DNA of 16,671 bases from Actinomycetes bacterium (GTDB lineage Bacteria; Actinomycetota; Acidimicrobiia; Acidimicrobiales; Palsa-688): the NCBI GenBank assembly GCA_021816565.1, contig JAKAXN010000062.1:1-16671 (forward strand), given 5' to 3'. This document shows, piece after piece, positions 1 to 6,261 of this stretch (position 1 is its first letter; each line of letters starts with the position of its first letter). Below the pieces are notes generated by a model. The model worked only from the letters and a program-made list of their open reading frames with translations, ran no database searches and had not been told where the DNA came from. Position numbers and translations under genes: made by a program.

Positions 1-792
1 TTCGGCGAGGACTTCCGGCGGGGCCGGACCCACCGGGGAGCTTGGGGCGACTACCCACGCTGGGGAGCCCCGCCACGCGCCCGGCCCGTGGGCGGCCCGG
101 GCGCGTGGCGGGGCTCCGGACCGCCGGCAGGTACGTCCCGGGCTCCCCGAGCGCGCCGCCCGGCCCGGCCGCCGGTCCGCCACCGGTGGGACGCCACCAC
201 CCTGCTGGGCGCGCTCGTAGTGCTGTTCGGCTCGGCGTGGCTGCTCGGGGCCCTCCACGCCGTCCGGGTTCCCCTGGAGGGGGTGGTGGCCGTCGGCCTG
301 ATGCTCCTCGGGGCGGCAGTGGTCCTGACCGCCCGCACCGACTGGAGCCTCAGCCGGCGGGCGTGGCCTCTGTGGGTCGGGGCCGCCCTGGTGGTGGTCC
401 TGGTCGCCACTTCGGGCACGCTCGGCATCGCCGGCACCCTGGACCACGTCCAGTTCGGGACCATGCAGCGCACCGCCACCGCCGGCCAGACGGTCTACGG
501 CGGCTTCGGCAACCTGAGCGTCGACGCCCGGGGCCTGAAGCCCGGCGGGGCGGTCAAGGTGGAGAGCGCCGCCGGCGAGACCCACATCGACACCCCGCCC
601 GGCATACCCGTCGAGGTGCACGCCCGGGTGCTGGCCGGGCGGGTGTGCGTCGAGGGGACCCCCCAGGCCCAGGGCCTCGAAGCCGGGGTCAACGCCCTGT
701 TCGGCTCGGGCCCGGCCGAGCCTGTCACCGTGACCGTCCGCCAGATGGCGGGGGCCGTGATCATCGACGGGTCCGGGTGCAGCCGGCGGTGA
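1..792 (+). CDS. LiaF/PspC-type envelope-stress membrane protein (5' truncated)
   Basis: The reading frame is open from base 1 to the TGA at 790-792, so the gene probably starts upstream of the window. The first in-frame start codon, GTG at 88, has no ribosome binding site and lies in the loop of a hairpin, so I doubt it. Visible order: a basic, Pro/Gly/Arg-rich linker (to about residue 60, counting from base 1), three hydrophobic segments (about 67-85, 91-111 and 121-138), then a polar beta-rich C-terminal domain beginning at VYGGFGNLSVDARGL with glycine-spaced strands. This layout resembles LiaF-like or PspC-associated proteins of the cell-wall-antibiotic response, where the C-terminal domain modulates a partner kinase. 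The missing N-terminus may carry a PspC domain, which cannot be checked here. Its TGA overlaps the kinase GTG (GTGA), so the two are probably translationally coupled. The family assignment is by pattern only. Confidence 0.6.
   Translation, partial: FGEDFRRGRTHRGAWGDYPRWGAPPRARPVGGPGAWRGSGPPAGTSRAPRARRPARPPVRHRWDATTLLGALVVLFGSAWLLGALHAVRVPLEGVVAVGLMLLGAAVVLTARTDWSLSRRAWPLWVGAALVVVLVATSGTLGIAGTLDHVQFGTMQRTATAGQTVYGGFGNLSVDARGLKPGGAVKVESAAGETHIDTPPGIPVEVHARVLAGRVCVEGTPQAQGLEAGVNALFGSGPAEPVTVTVRQMAGAVIIDGSGCSRR
64..117. repeat. Perfect 21-bp inverted repeat with 12-base loop
   Basis: The left arm is 64-84 and the right arm is 97-117. They are exact reverse complements and the spacer is 85-96. 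The arms are almost all G and C, so the RNA hairpin would be very stable. There is no T-tract on either side. It lies inside the open frame of the truncated membrane protein and contains the GTG at 88. It could be a terminator of an upstream gene if the true start is downstream, or a palindrome tolerated in a low-complexity linker. Confidence 0.75.
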
Positions 793-1718
793 ACGGTCCG
801 GTGGCCACCTACCAGTACCGGACCTCCAGGGTGGCGCTCGGCACCTTTTTCCTGCTGATCGGCGCAGCCTTCATGCTCGACAGCGCCGGCGTGTTCCGGG
901 TCACGGCCGCCCTGTTCTGGCCGCTTCTGGTCATATCGGTGGGCGTGGGCCTGCTCATCCACCGGGCCCGCCGGCTGATGGTCGAGGAGGACCGCAGCGC
1001 CCAGTTGGCCGTGGCCGAGGAGCGGGTGCGCATCGCCCGGGAGCTGCATGACATCGTGGCCCACGGCGTGTCCCTGATGACCATCCAGATAGCCGCGGCC
1101 CGGCGCGTCTCGACCCGCAGCCCGGCCTCGGCCGCCGAGTCCCTGGAAGCGGCCGAGGAGACCGGCCGCCAGACGCTCAACGAGCTGGAGGGGATGCTGG
1201 CCGTCCTGAGGGGGGCCGACGCCTCCATCGGCGCCGCCGCCGGCAACGCCGCGGGGGCCGCGGCGCCGGCTGGGCCGGCACCGGTGGGCCGCTCGCCGCT
1301 GCCGCGCATCGCAGACCTGGAGGGCCTGGTGGAAGCGGTACGCCAGACCGGCCGAACGGTCCGCTTCCAGGTGCTGGGAGAGCCCCCGGCCGTGCCGGCC
1401 AGCGTGGAGATGACCGTGTTCCGGGTGGTCCAGGAGGCCCTCACCAACTCCGTCCGCTACGCCGGCGACGCCCCCATCGACATCCAGGTGATCTTCTCCC
1501 CGGCCGCCATAACGGTCTTCGTGGACGACGAGGGCCCCGGCGCCCCGCCCGCCGCCCGCCCGGGCCCGGGCCGCCCCGGCGGGTCCGGACACGGGCTGGT
1601 CGGCATGCAGGAGCGCCTGGCCGCAGTGGGCGGCACCCTGGAGGCCGGTCCCCGCCGGCCCGGGCCCGGATGGCGGGTCTACGCCACCATCCCGGTGATC
1701 CTCCTCGACGTGGCCTGA
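789..1718 (+). CDS. Two-component sensor histidine kinase, NarL/DesK-type, LiaF-like membrane module
   Basis: The protein is 309 aa from GTG 789, which overlaps the previous stop as GTGA. Residues 16-57 form two membrane helices containing the pattern WPLLVISVGVGLL, typical of the LiaF N-terminal membrane region. The HisKA_3 dimerisation domain follows, with motif RIARELHDIVAHGVS and phospho-acceptor His87. A Pro/Ala/Gly-rich stretch (about 145-172) precedes the HATPase_c domain, which has N-box Asn220 (EALTNSVRYA), G1 box VDDEGPG (245-251) and G2 box GHGLVGM (268-274 region). The catalytic set looks complete, so the enzyme should autophosphorylate on His87 and pass phosphate to the regulator encoded 83 bp downstream. 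There is no extracellular sensor domain, so the input is probably in the membrane, likely through the preceding LiaF-type protein. Kinase class is clear; the stimulus (envelope stress) is inferred. Confidence 0.9.
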   Translation: MNGPVATYQYRTSRVALGTFFLLIGAAFMLDSAGVFRVTAALFWPLLVISVGVGLLIHRARRLMVEEDRSAQLAVAEERVRIARELHDIVAHGVSLMTIQIAAARRVSTRSPASAAESLEAAEETGRQTLNELEGMLAVLRGADASIGAAAGNAAGAAAPAGPAPVGRSPLPRIADLEGLVEAVRQTGRTVRFQVLGEPPAVPASVEMTVFRVVQEALTNSVRYAGDAPIDIQVIFSPAAITVFVDDEGPGAPPAARPGPGRPGGSGHGLVGMQERLAAVGGTLEAGPRRPGPGWRVYATIPVILLDVA

Positions 1719-1801
1719 GGACCGTCGTCGCCCCGCAGCCGGCGGGCCCCATCGGCCGCCCGGGGGCGCGCCGGTCCGGTCCGAGCGGACACACTGTTGC
1801 G

Positions 1802-2476
1802 GTGATCCGCCTGCTCATCGCCGACGACGAGGCCATGGTCCGGCGGGGCTTGCGCCTGGTGCTCGAAGCCGAGGACGACCTGCAGGTGGTCGGCGAGGCG
1901 GCTGACGGAGCCGAAGCGGTCGAGGAGGCCTTCCGCCTGCGTCCCGATGTGGTGCTGATGGACGTGCGGATGCCCCACATGGACGGAGTGGAAGCGTGCC
2001 GGCGCCTGACCGCCGGCAGCAGCGCCAAGGTCGTGATCCTCACCACCTTCGACCTCGACGAGCATCTCTTCGCCGCGGTACGGGCCGGCGCCAGCGGCTT
2101 CCTGCTGAAGGCCTCCCGACCCGAGGACCTGGTGTCGGCCATCCGGGCCGCCTACGCCGGCAACGCCCTGGTCGAGCCCCGCATGACCAAACGCCTGCTC
2201 GACGAGTTCGCCCGGGGGCCCCGCCAGCACATCTCCCCCGGCACCGTCCCGGGCCGCTTCGCCGAGCTCACCGACCGGGAGATAGACGTGCTGCGAGAGG
2301 TGGTACGGGGAGCCAGCAACGCCGAGATCGGTGAGCGGTTGTACATCAGCGAGACCACGGTCAAGACCCACGTCAACCACATCCTCACCAAGCTGGGGGT
2401 ACGGGACCGGATCCAGGCGGTGGTGCTCGCCTACGACGAGGGCCTGGTGGAGCCCGGCCGGGGGCCGGGGGCCTGA
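1802..2476 (+). CDS. NarL/LuxR-type response regulator
   Basis: The protein is 224 aa. The receiver domain spans about residues 2-118, with acidic pocket Asp8/Asp9, phospho-acceptor Asp54 (VLMDVRMP), the Thr81/Thr82 switch pair and Lys103 (FLLKASRPEDL). The LuxR/GerE helix-turn-helix covers about 153-213 (LTDREIDVLREVVRG, then SETTVKTHVNHILTKLGV). GTG 1802 is chosen because it starts just before the conserved IRLLIADDE strand; longer versions of the frame have no receiver-like sequence. No Shine-Dalgarno is evident before it, so translation may be weak, coupled or from a leaderless message. It is the expected partner of the kinase upstream. Likely targets are its own operon and perhaps the small membrane protein that follows, but I could not identify a binding site. 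Confidence 0.93.
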   Translation: MIRLLIADDEAMVRRGLRLVLEAEDDLQVVGEAADGAEAVEEAFRLRPDVVLMDVRMPHMDGVEACRRLTAGSSAKVVILTTFDLDEHLFAAVRAGASGFLLKASRPEDLVSAIRAAYAGNALVEPRMTKRLLDEFARGPRQHISPGTVPGRFAELTDREIDVLREVVRGASNAEIGERLYISETTVKTHVNHILTKLGVRDRIQAVVLAYDEGLVEPGRGPGA

Positions 2477-2586
2477 CCGCAGGGCCGGGGCGGCCGGAAT
2501 CCCCCTCCGGGAGGAGGGCGAATCCGCCCCCCGGACGATGCCGGCCGAGCCGGGCCGCCTTAGCTTGGAACCGGCAAGGAGGAACC

Positions 2587-2862
2587 ATGTACAACTTCCC
2601 GTACGATCCCACCGCCGGCCCGACGTATCCCCCCGGGCCGGCCCCGGAGACCGGCCGCCACGGGCCCAGCCTGCTGCGCATGGTCGTGGCCGTGGCGCTC
2701 ATCGCGATGGTGGCCTCCCTCGTGTTCGGGTCGGCCCTGTGGGCCGTCGGGTTGGTGTTCCATCTGGTCGGATTCGTCGTCCGGCTGGCCATCCTGGCCG
2801 CCATCGGGCGGTTCATCTGGCGGCGCGTGGTCCACCACCCTGCCGGCCGGCGCGGCATATGA
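2587..2862 (+). CDS. Small membrane protein (91 aa), unknown function
   Basis: The start is secure: AAGGAGGA at 2576-2583 is a near-ideal Shine-Dalgarno three bases before the ATG. The first 28 residues are Tyr/Pro/Gly-rich and polar (YNFPYDPTAGPTYPPGPAP). Residues 29-75 are hydrophobic and could form two helices in a tight hairpin or one long helix, followed by a basic C-terminus (RFIWRRVVHHPAGRR). I do not recognise a family. It lies 110 bp after the response regulator on the same strand, so it may be in the same operon or a target of that system; small membrane proteins often accompany LiaFSR- and Psp-like modules. That link is inferred from position only. Confidence 0.7.
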   Translation: MYNFPYDPTAGPTYPPGPAPETGRHGPSLLRMVVAVALIAMVASLVFGSALWAVGLVFHLVGFVVRLAILAAIGRFIWRRVVHHPAGRRGI

Positions 2863-2865
2863 CCC

Positions 2866-2894
2866 TTGACACACCCCGGCCCGGGGGCTTCAAT
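2866..2894 (+). promoter_or_regulatory. Housekeeping sigma-type promoter (TTGACA-17-TTCAAT)
   Basis: A perfect -35 hexamer TTGACA (2866-2871) is followed by a 17-base spacer and a TTCAAT -10 element (2889-2894). It starts four bases after the small membrane gene stop and is A/T-rich against a GC-rich background. Predicted transcription start is near 2901. It would drive the leader region and then the gene at 3255. Confidence 0.6.
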
Positions 2895-2897
2895 TGA

Positions 2898-2909
2898 GGT
2901 CGATCGACC
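2898..2909. promoter_or_regulatory. 12-bp perfect palindrome at the predicted transcription start
   Basis: GGTCGATCGACC is fully self-complementary and begins three bases after the -10 element, covering the predicted +1. That is where a repressor operator would sit. No regulator gene lies next to it, and a DNA-binding role is inferred only from symmetry and position. Confidence 0.4.
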
Positions 2910-2950
2910 GGGATGTCGGAAGCCCCGACTGGCACGGAAAGGAGGGCACT

Positions 2951-2998
2951 GTGGCAACACGGAGCTCGTCCGAGGAGGACGGTCCGCCCCGCTGTTGA
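2951..2998 (+). CDS. Possible 15-codon leader peptide
   Basis: AAAGGAGGG (2938-2946) is one of the best Shine-Dalgarno sequences in the window and sits four bases before GTG 2951. The frame encodes MATRSSSEEDGPPRC and ends at TGA 2996-2998. The peptide lies between the promoter and the terminator-like hairpin, the position of an attenuation leader peptide. It ends Pro-Pro-Arg-Cys-stop. Cysteine- or proline-linked stalling is possible but speculative. It is too short to judge by codon use. Confidence 0.35.
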   Translation: MATRSSSEEDGPPRC

Positions 2999-3155
2999 GG
3001 GGCTCGGCCCGCCAGGAGCGGGCAGGGCCCTTACCAGCGATCGTCGTGGTGGCGGCGCACATCGGCCGGCCCTATGGCCGGGTCGCGTTGCGGCGTGATC
3101 CGGGACGAGGCGGTCCCACAGAGAAACGGCGTTTCAGCCACCGACGGCGATCCGT

Positions 3156-3204
3156 CCAACCGGCACAGGAGAGGCACCCGACGGGGCTTTCCTGTGCCGG
3201 TTGG
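3156..3204 (+). terminator. Strong terminator-like hairpin (14-bp perfect stem)
   Basis: CCAACCGGCACAGG (3156-3169) is exactly complementary to CCTGTGCCGGTTGG (3191-3204), with a 21-base loop that can form a smaller CCC/GGG pair inside. There is no U-tract after the stem, as is common in GC-rich actinobacteria. It lies 51 bp upstream of the ATG at 3255, so it could end a small RNA or act as an attenuator of that gene. Confidence 0.6.
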
Positions 3205-3254
3205 CGCGTCCGGGCCCGGGGCTGCATGGCCGATAGCCGGCCGGGCATGAGACC

Positions 3255-3929
3255 ATGAAAGGCGTGAGTGACCTGCCCCAGCCATGGGAGCGCCCCGACG
3301 AGGCGTCGTCGGAGGTGGGCCTGGCCCGCCGCTCGGCGTCGCTGGACCGGGCCCGGTCGCGCCAGCTCGAGCTCACCCCGGAGGAGAAGGTGGCGCGCCG
3401 GCGCAACCGCCGCTGGATGGTCGGGGTGGCCGTACCGTCGATCGCGGTCCTGCTGGTGGCGCTGCTGGCCTCCCGCCAGGCCGCGAACAACCAGCCCAAG
3501 GGGCCGGCCATCACCGCCCCGGCCGGCTACTCGGTCCACAGGGATGGCTACTTCTCCTACGTGGTCCCGGCCCAGTGGTCCAACAACGGCGAGTTCACCG
3601 ACAGCACCGGCGACGTGGACACCTCGGGTCGCAGCGGTTGGGCCGCCGAGCACATCGGCTACCGGACCACACCCCCCGTGATCGGCGAAGCGCAGCCGAC
3701 GTCCCTCAAGGCGTTCGGCCTGCCCCAGCCGGAGCCCTACCAGCTGACCGGCGGCCACCCGGTGGCCGTTCCCGGCGCGGCGGTCGCCTTCTCCTACCGG
3801 ATGACCCGCCCCGGCTTCGCCGCCACCGTCATCAATGCCTGGAACGACAAATACGACGTCGAGATCTGGTTGGTCGTCGACGCCCCGGCCCCGGTCACCG
3901 CCCGCATCATCGGATCGCTGACCGCCTGA
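3255..3929 (+). CDS. Single-pass membrane protein with extracytoplasmic domain, unknown function
   Basis: The protein is 224 aa. A charged cytoplasmic N-terminus (about 1-54, with LTPEEKVARRRNRRW just before the membrane) leads to one transmembrane helix at about 55-72 (MVGVAVPSIAVLLVALLA), then an extracytoplasmic domain (about 80-224) starting GYSVHRDGYFSYVVPAQWS and ending VTARIIGSLTA. The opening 'Y..VP..W' and closing 'A..I..SL' resemble the beta-sandwich layout of PsbP/LpqN-type surface proteins; this is a fold guess only. ATG 3255 is chosen, with GTG 3264 as an alternative; neither has a convincing RBS. It lies downstream of the leader at 2901-3204, which may control it. It converges with the minus-strand zinc-ribbon gene, 24 bp away. 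Confidence 0.75.
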   Translation: MKGVSDLPQPWERPDEASSEVGLARRSASLDRARSRQLELTPEEKVARRRNRRWMVGVAVPSIAVLLVALLASRQAANNQPKGPAITAPAGYSVHRDGYFSYVVPAQWSNNGEFTDSTGDVDTSGRSGWAAEHIGYRTTPPVIGEAQPTSLKAFGLPQPEPYQLTGGHPVAVPGAAVAFSYRMTRPGFAATVINAWNDKYDVEIWLVVDAPAPVTARIIGSLTA

Positions 3930-3953
3930 GACGGGCAGATCGGGCCGGTCAGC

Positions 3954-4412
3954 TCACTCGACACCGCGCAGGCGGGGCCACTCGATCCGGCACCACGAGA
4001 CCCGCTGGCAGGCCGGGCAGCGCATGAGGCGGGGCCACGGCCTGGTGGGCAGCCACAGCGAGGGCAACAGCGACGTGGCCAGACCGGGCAGCGACATCGG
4101 GGTGCGGCCCAGGCACGTCCGGCACTCCACCACGACGGTCGTGAGCCCGGCGTGGATCTCCTGGTCGGCGGCGCCGGCCGGGCCGGGGGTCCGGCCGGCC
4201 GGGGCAGCCCCGGAGAAGAAGGCCCGCCGGCCCCGCGGCTCGTCCCCGGCGGTGCCGGTCCGGGATGCTCCGGTGCGACCCTCCCCGGCGGCCCGCTCCG
4301 GCGGGGCGCCGCCCTCACCGGTCGCCAGGCCCGAGTCGTAGGGTCCCGAGAACAGGGCCCGCCGGCCCGGCCGCGAACCGGGTCCTGACTGGTTACCGGG
4401 CCGGTCGCTCAC
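3954..4412 (-). CDS. Zinc-ribbon protein with duplicated GRRA(L/F)FSG motif
   Basis: The protein is 152 aa from GTG 4412, which overlaps the parA TGA as GTGA, so it is probably made by translational coupling. The N-terminal two thirds are low-complexity Gly/Pro/Ala/Arg and hold two copies of one short motif: GRRALFSG (16-23) and GRRAFFSG (61-68). The C-terminus has paired cysteines CRTC (97-100) and CPAC (132-135) plus Cys141. The 31 residues between the pairs are rich in Leu, Pro and Trp (SLLPSLWLPTRPWPRL). This is a likely zinc-binding ribbon with a hydrophobic insert. I do not recognise a named family. As last gene of the operon with the ParA ATPase and the murein hydrolase, it may be an adaptor, with the repeats as docking sites for ParA or another partner. 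Confidence 0.7.
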   Translation of the reverse strand: MSDRPGNQSGPGSRPGRRALFSGPYDSGLATGEGGAPPERAAGEGRTGASRTGTAGDEPRGRRAFFSGAAPAGRTPGPAGAADQEIHAGLTTVVVECRTCLGRTPMSLPGLATSLLPSLWLPTRPWPRLMRCPACQRVSWCRIEWPRLRGVE

Positions 4413-5188
4413 CGGGAGCGGCCCTTGCGGCCCGCGGGCTGCGAGTCGATCAGCGCGGCCAGCGCCCGGTAGGCCTCGGCGCTCGGGGACCGCGGCGCGT
4501 GCTGCAGCACCGAGCAACCCCGGCCGGGAGCCTCCGCCACCCGCACCGACTTCGGCACCGGGGGCTCGAGCACGGCCAGCCCGTAGTTGGTCCCGACCGC
4601 GGCCAGGGTCTCCTGGGCCAGGCGGGTCCGGGGATCGAACATGGTGGCCACCACGCCCACCACCTCCAGGCCGGGGTTGGTGAAGGACCGCACATCGGCG
4701 ATGGTCTCCATGAGCTGCCCCACACCCCGGTGGCTGAGGGTCTCGCACTGAAGCGGCACCAGCACCCCGCCGGCGGCGGTGAGGCCGTTGATGGTCAAGA
4801 TGCCGAGCGACGGCGGGCAGTCGATGAGGACGAAGTCGTAATCGCTGCGGATGGCGTCGAGCGCCCGGCTCAGGGCGTACTCCCGGCCCGGCCGGGTGAG
4901 CAGGTGCACCTCGGCCCCGGCCATGTCGATGCTCGACGGCAGGAGGTCCATGCCGTCGAGGTGGCGCCGGGCATCGGTCACGTCCGCCTTGCCGATCAGG
5001 ACCTCGTAGAGGGAGACCTCGAGCGCGTCGGGGTCCACGCCCAGGGAGAACGTCAGGCAGGCCTGGGGGTCCAGGTCGACGAGCAGGACCCGTCGACCCT
5101 TCTCGGCCAGCGCCGCGCCCAACGAGTGCACTGTGGTGGTCTTGGCCACGCCACCTTTCTGGTTGGCGACCGCGACTGTCTGCGTCAC
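4409..5188 (-). CDS. ParA/Soj-family ATPase (orphan)
   Basis: The protein is 259 aa, normal for chromosomal Soj/ParA. Motifs: deviant Walker A KGGVAKTTT (11-19) with signature Lys11 and Lys16, A' box LLVDLDPQ (35-42), Walker B FVLIDCPPS (119-127, Asp123), and the PLQCE strand typical of the family. It should be an ATP-dependent dimerising switch that binds membrane or nucleoid. GTG 5188 starts just before the first beta strand (TQTVAVANQKGG); the frame continues upstream without ParA-like sequence. No parB is next to it and no parS-like sites were seen, so segregation is not the obvious role. The gene starts 10 bp after the murein hydrolase stop and overlaps the zinc-ribbon gene by 4 bp, suggesting work on positioning cell-wall enzymes or envelope proteins. 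The family is certain; the role is inferred. Confidence 0.92.
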   Translation of the reverse strand: MTQTVAVANQKGGVAKTTTVHSLGAALAEKGRRVLLVDLDPQACLTFSLGVDPDALEVSLYEVLIGKADVTDARRHLDGMDLLPSSIDMAGAEVHLLTRPGREYALSRALDAIRSDYDFVLIDCPPSLGILTINGLTAAGGVLVPLQCETLSHRGVGQLMETIADVRSFTNPGLEVVGVVATMFDPRTRLAQETLAAVGTNYGLAVLEPPVPKSVRVAEAPGRGCSVLQHAPRSPSAEAYRALAALIDSQPAGRKGRSR

Positions 5189-5198
5189 GGGCACCAGC

Positions 5199-6182
5199 CT
5201 AATGGGGCCCGGGCGGGGCACCTGTCGGATGGGGGGCGATCGCGCCGGGAGCGGTGGCCCCGAGGTACAGGTCACCACCCCACTGGCGGCCCACCACGGT
5301 CGGGAACGGCTCCACCCGCACGGCGGCGCCGGGGTGGGGGGCGTCGACCATGAGGCCGGCCGGGTCGACCACCAGCCCGACATGGGTGACCGTGGCCGGG
5401 GTCGGGCCGAAGAAGACCAGATCCCCCGGGGCCAGAGCGGCGGCAGCCGGCACGGCCGGGCCGGCCCGGAACTGGTCCTGCGCCACCCGGGGCAGGAGCA
5501 CGCCGGCCGAGGCGTAGGCGGCCTGGACCAGCCCCGAGCAGTCGAAGCCCACCCCCGGGGTCTCGCCGCCCCAGCGGTACGGCGTGCCGACCTGGGCCAG
5601 GGCGTACTCGACCGCCCGGCTCCCGACCGGCGCCGGGACAGCCGGGCCGAGGCCCAGCGACCGGGCCACGGCCAGCACGCGGGCCACATAGGACGCCGAG
5701 TGGTTGTAGTCGAACACCGCCGTCCCCAAACGGGCCGGGTCGCCGGCGCCGTCGGCGCAGAGCATCCGCGCCGCGGCGTAGATCGCGTCGACCGGGTCGT
5801 AGGGGCTGGGGGGCGAGACCCCGCCGGGCGGAACAGGTCGGTCGAAGGCCGCGAAGGTCGCCGGCTCGAACTGCATCGGCCCCTCCGCCCCGGCCGGGTT
5901 GCGGCCCCCGGACACGCCGGGCAGCGACGCCGTCCCGTTGGCCGATTCCACGGTGCCGATGGCGGCCAGCACCTCCCAGGGCAGGCCCGGGCAGATGCCG
6001 GCGGCAGCGGCGTAGAGGCGGAGCATCCGGGCCGGGACAGGCGGGCCCGTGGGCCCGCCCGCCGTCCAGGCCGCCGGAGCGGACGGCCGGCCCCACGCGG
6101 CGACTGCGATCAGGGCCATCACCGGGCCGGTCAGGGAGAAGGCGGTCGCCCCCAGGCACATGAACACCATCACCTTTTTCAT
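5199..6182 (-). CDS. Bifunctional murein hydrolase: lysozyme-like domain plus NlpC/P60 endopeptidase
   Basis: The protein is 327 aa. An N-terminal hydrophobic segment (about 4-30) is a signal anchor. Residues about 52-175 form a lysozyme/soluble transglycosylase-like domain with likely catalytic Glu79 (AIGTVESANG), GPMQFEPATF (101-110) and YNHS (159-162). Residues about 187-310 form an NlpC/P60 domain with catalytic Cys215 (FDCSGLVQAAY), PGDLVFFG (252-259), His267 (VTHVGLVV) and a possible third residue, His283. It should cut both glycan strands and stem peptides outside the membrane. The same architecture occurs in conjugation-type hydrolases, but no conjugation genes are present here. ATG 6182 is used; in-frame ATGs at codons 5 and 8 are alternatives, codon 8 having an AAGG upstream. 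It is the first gene of the operon with parA and is divergent from the pseudokinase gene. Confidence 0.9.
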   Translation of the reverse strand: MKKVMVFMCLGATAFSLTGPVMALIAVAAWGRPSAPAAWTAGGPTGPPVPARMLRLYAAAAGICPGLPWEVLAAIGTVESANGTASLPGVSGGRNPAGAEGPMQFEPATFAAFDRPVPPGGVSPPSPYDPVDAIYAAARMLCADGAGDPARLGTAVFDYNHSASYVARVLAVARSLGLGPAVPAPVGSRAVEYALAQVGTPYRWGGETPGVGFDCSGLVQAAYASAGVLLPRVAQDQFRAGPAVPAAAALAPGDLVFFGPTPATVTHVGLVVDPAGLMVDAPHPGAAVRVEPFPTVVGRQWGGDLYLGATAPGAIAPHPTGAPPGPH

Positions 6183-6261
6183 GATGTTCCATGATATCTC
6201 GCTCCATCCGGTCCGATCCGGGTCCCGGTACGCTCGTGGAGCGCGGAAGAGGAGGAACCAC
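6183..6261. promoter_or_regulatory. Shared divergent promoter region
   Basis: This 79-bp gap separates the minus-strand hydrolase/parA operon from the plus-strand pseudokinase/FHA operon, so both promoters must be here or in flanking coding sequence. It contains a locally A/T-rich stretch with ATGAT repeated at 10-base spacing (6181-6195) and a GATATC. A TACGCT sequence (6229-6234) could be a -10 for the plus operon but has no recognisable -35. AGGAGG (6250-6255) is the RBS of the pseudokinase gene. Confidence 0.4.

Larger units (their letters stand above)
2901..3204 (+). ncRNA. Candidate structured leader or small RNA, class unknown
   Basis: This stretch of the 392-bp gap 2863-3254 runs from the predicted promoter start to a strong hairpin and has no convincing long gene. 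It contains several short inverted repeats: GTCGG/CCGAC (2915-2929), GCCCGC/GCGGGC (near 3009-3025), CCGGCC-CTAT-GGCCGG (3066-3081) and GAAACG-G-CGTTTC (3123-3135). I looked for signatures of RNase P RNA, tmRNA, SRP RNA and common actinobacterial riboswitches and did not recognise any. Two readings fit: a free ~300-nt RNA, or a long 5' leader for the membrane protein at 3255 with conditional termination at 3156-3204. GC-rich DNA makes hairpins common by chance. Confidence 0.3.

Noticed and set aside
495..2380. Long minus-strand open frames antisense to the kinase and regulator genes
   Set aside because: They are rich in His/Arg/Gly with no domain pattern and mirror genuine plus-strand genes; long antisense frames are expected at this GC content.
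2900..3210. RNase P RNA, tmRNA or a known riboswitch in the leader
   Set aside because: Fragments such as GGAAAGGAGGG and ACAGAGAAAC recall RNase P signatures, but the conserved P4 pairs, tmRNA ends and riboswitch cores are not present.
2951..3250. Read-through of TGA 2996 (selenocysteine or recoding) giving a longer protein
   Set aside because: The frame stays open downstream, but the product is Arg/Gly/Pro-rich and featureless, as expected by chance at high GC, and no SECIS-like element was recognised.
2866..3258. A plus-strand frame of 130 codons covering the leader region
   Set aside because: It begins at the -35 hexamer, has no RBS and its product shows no recognisable pattern.
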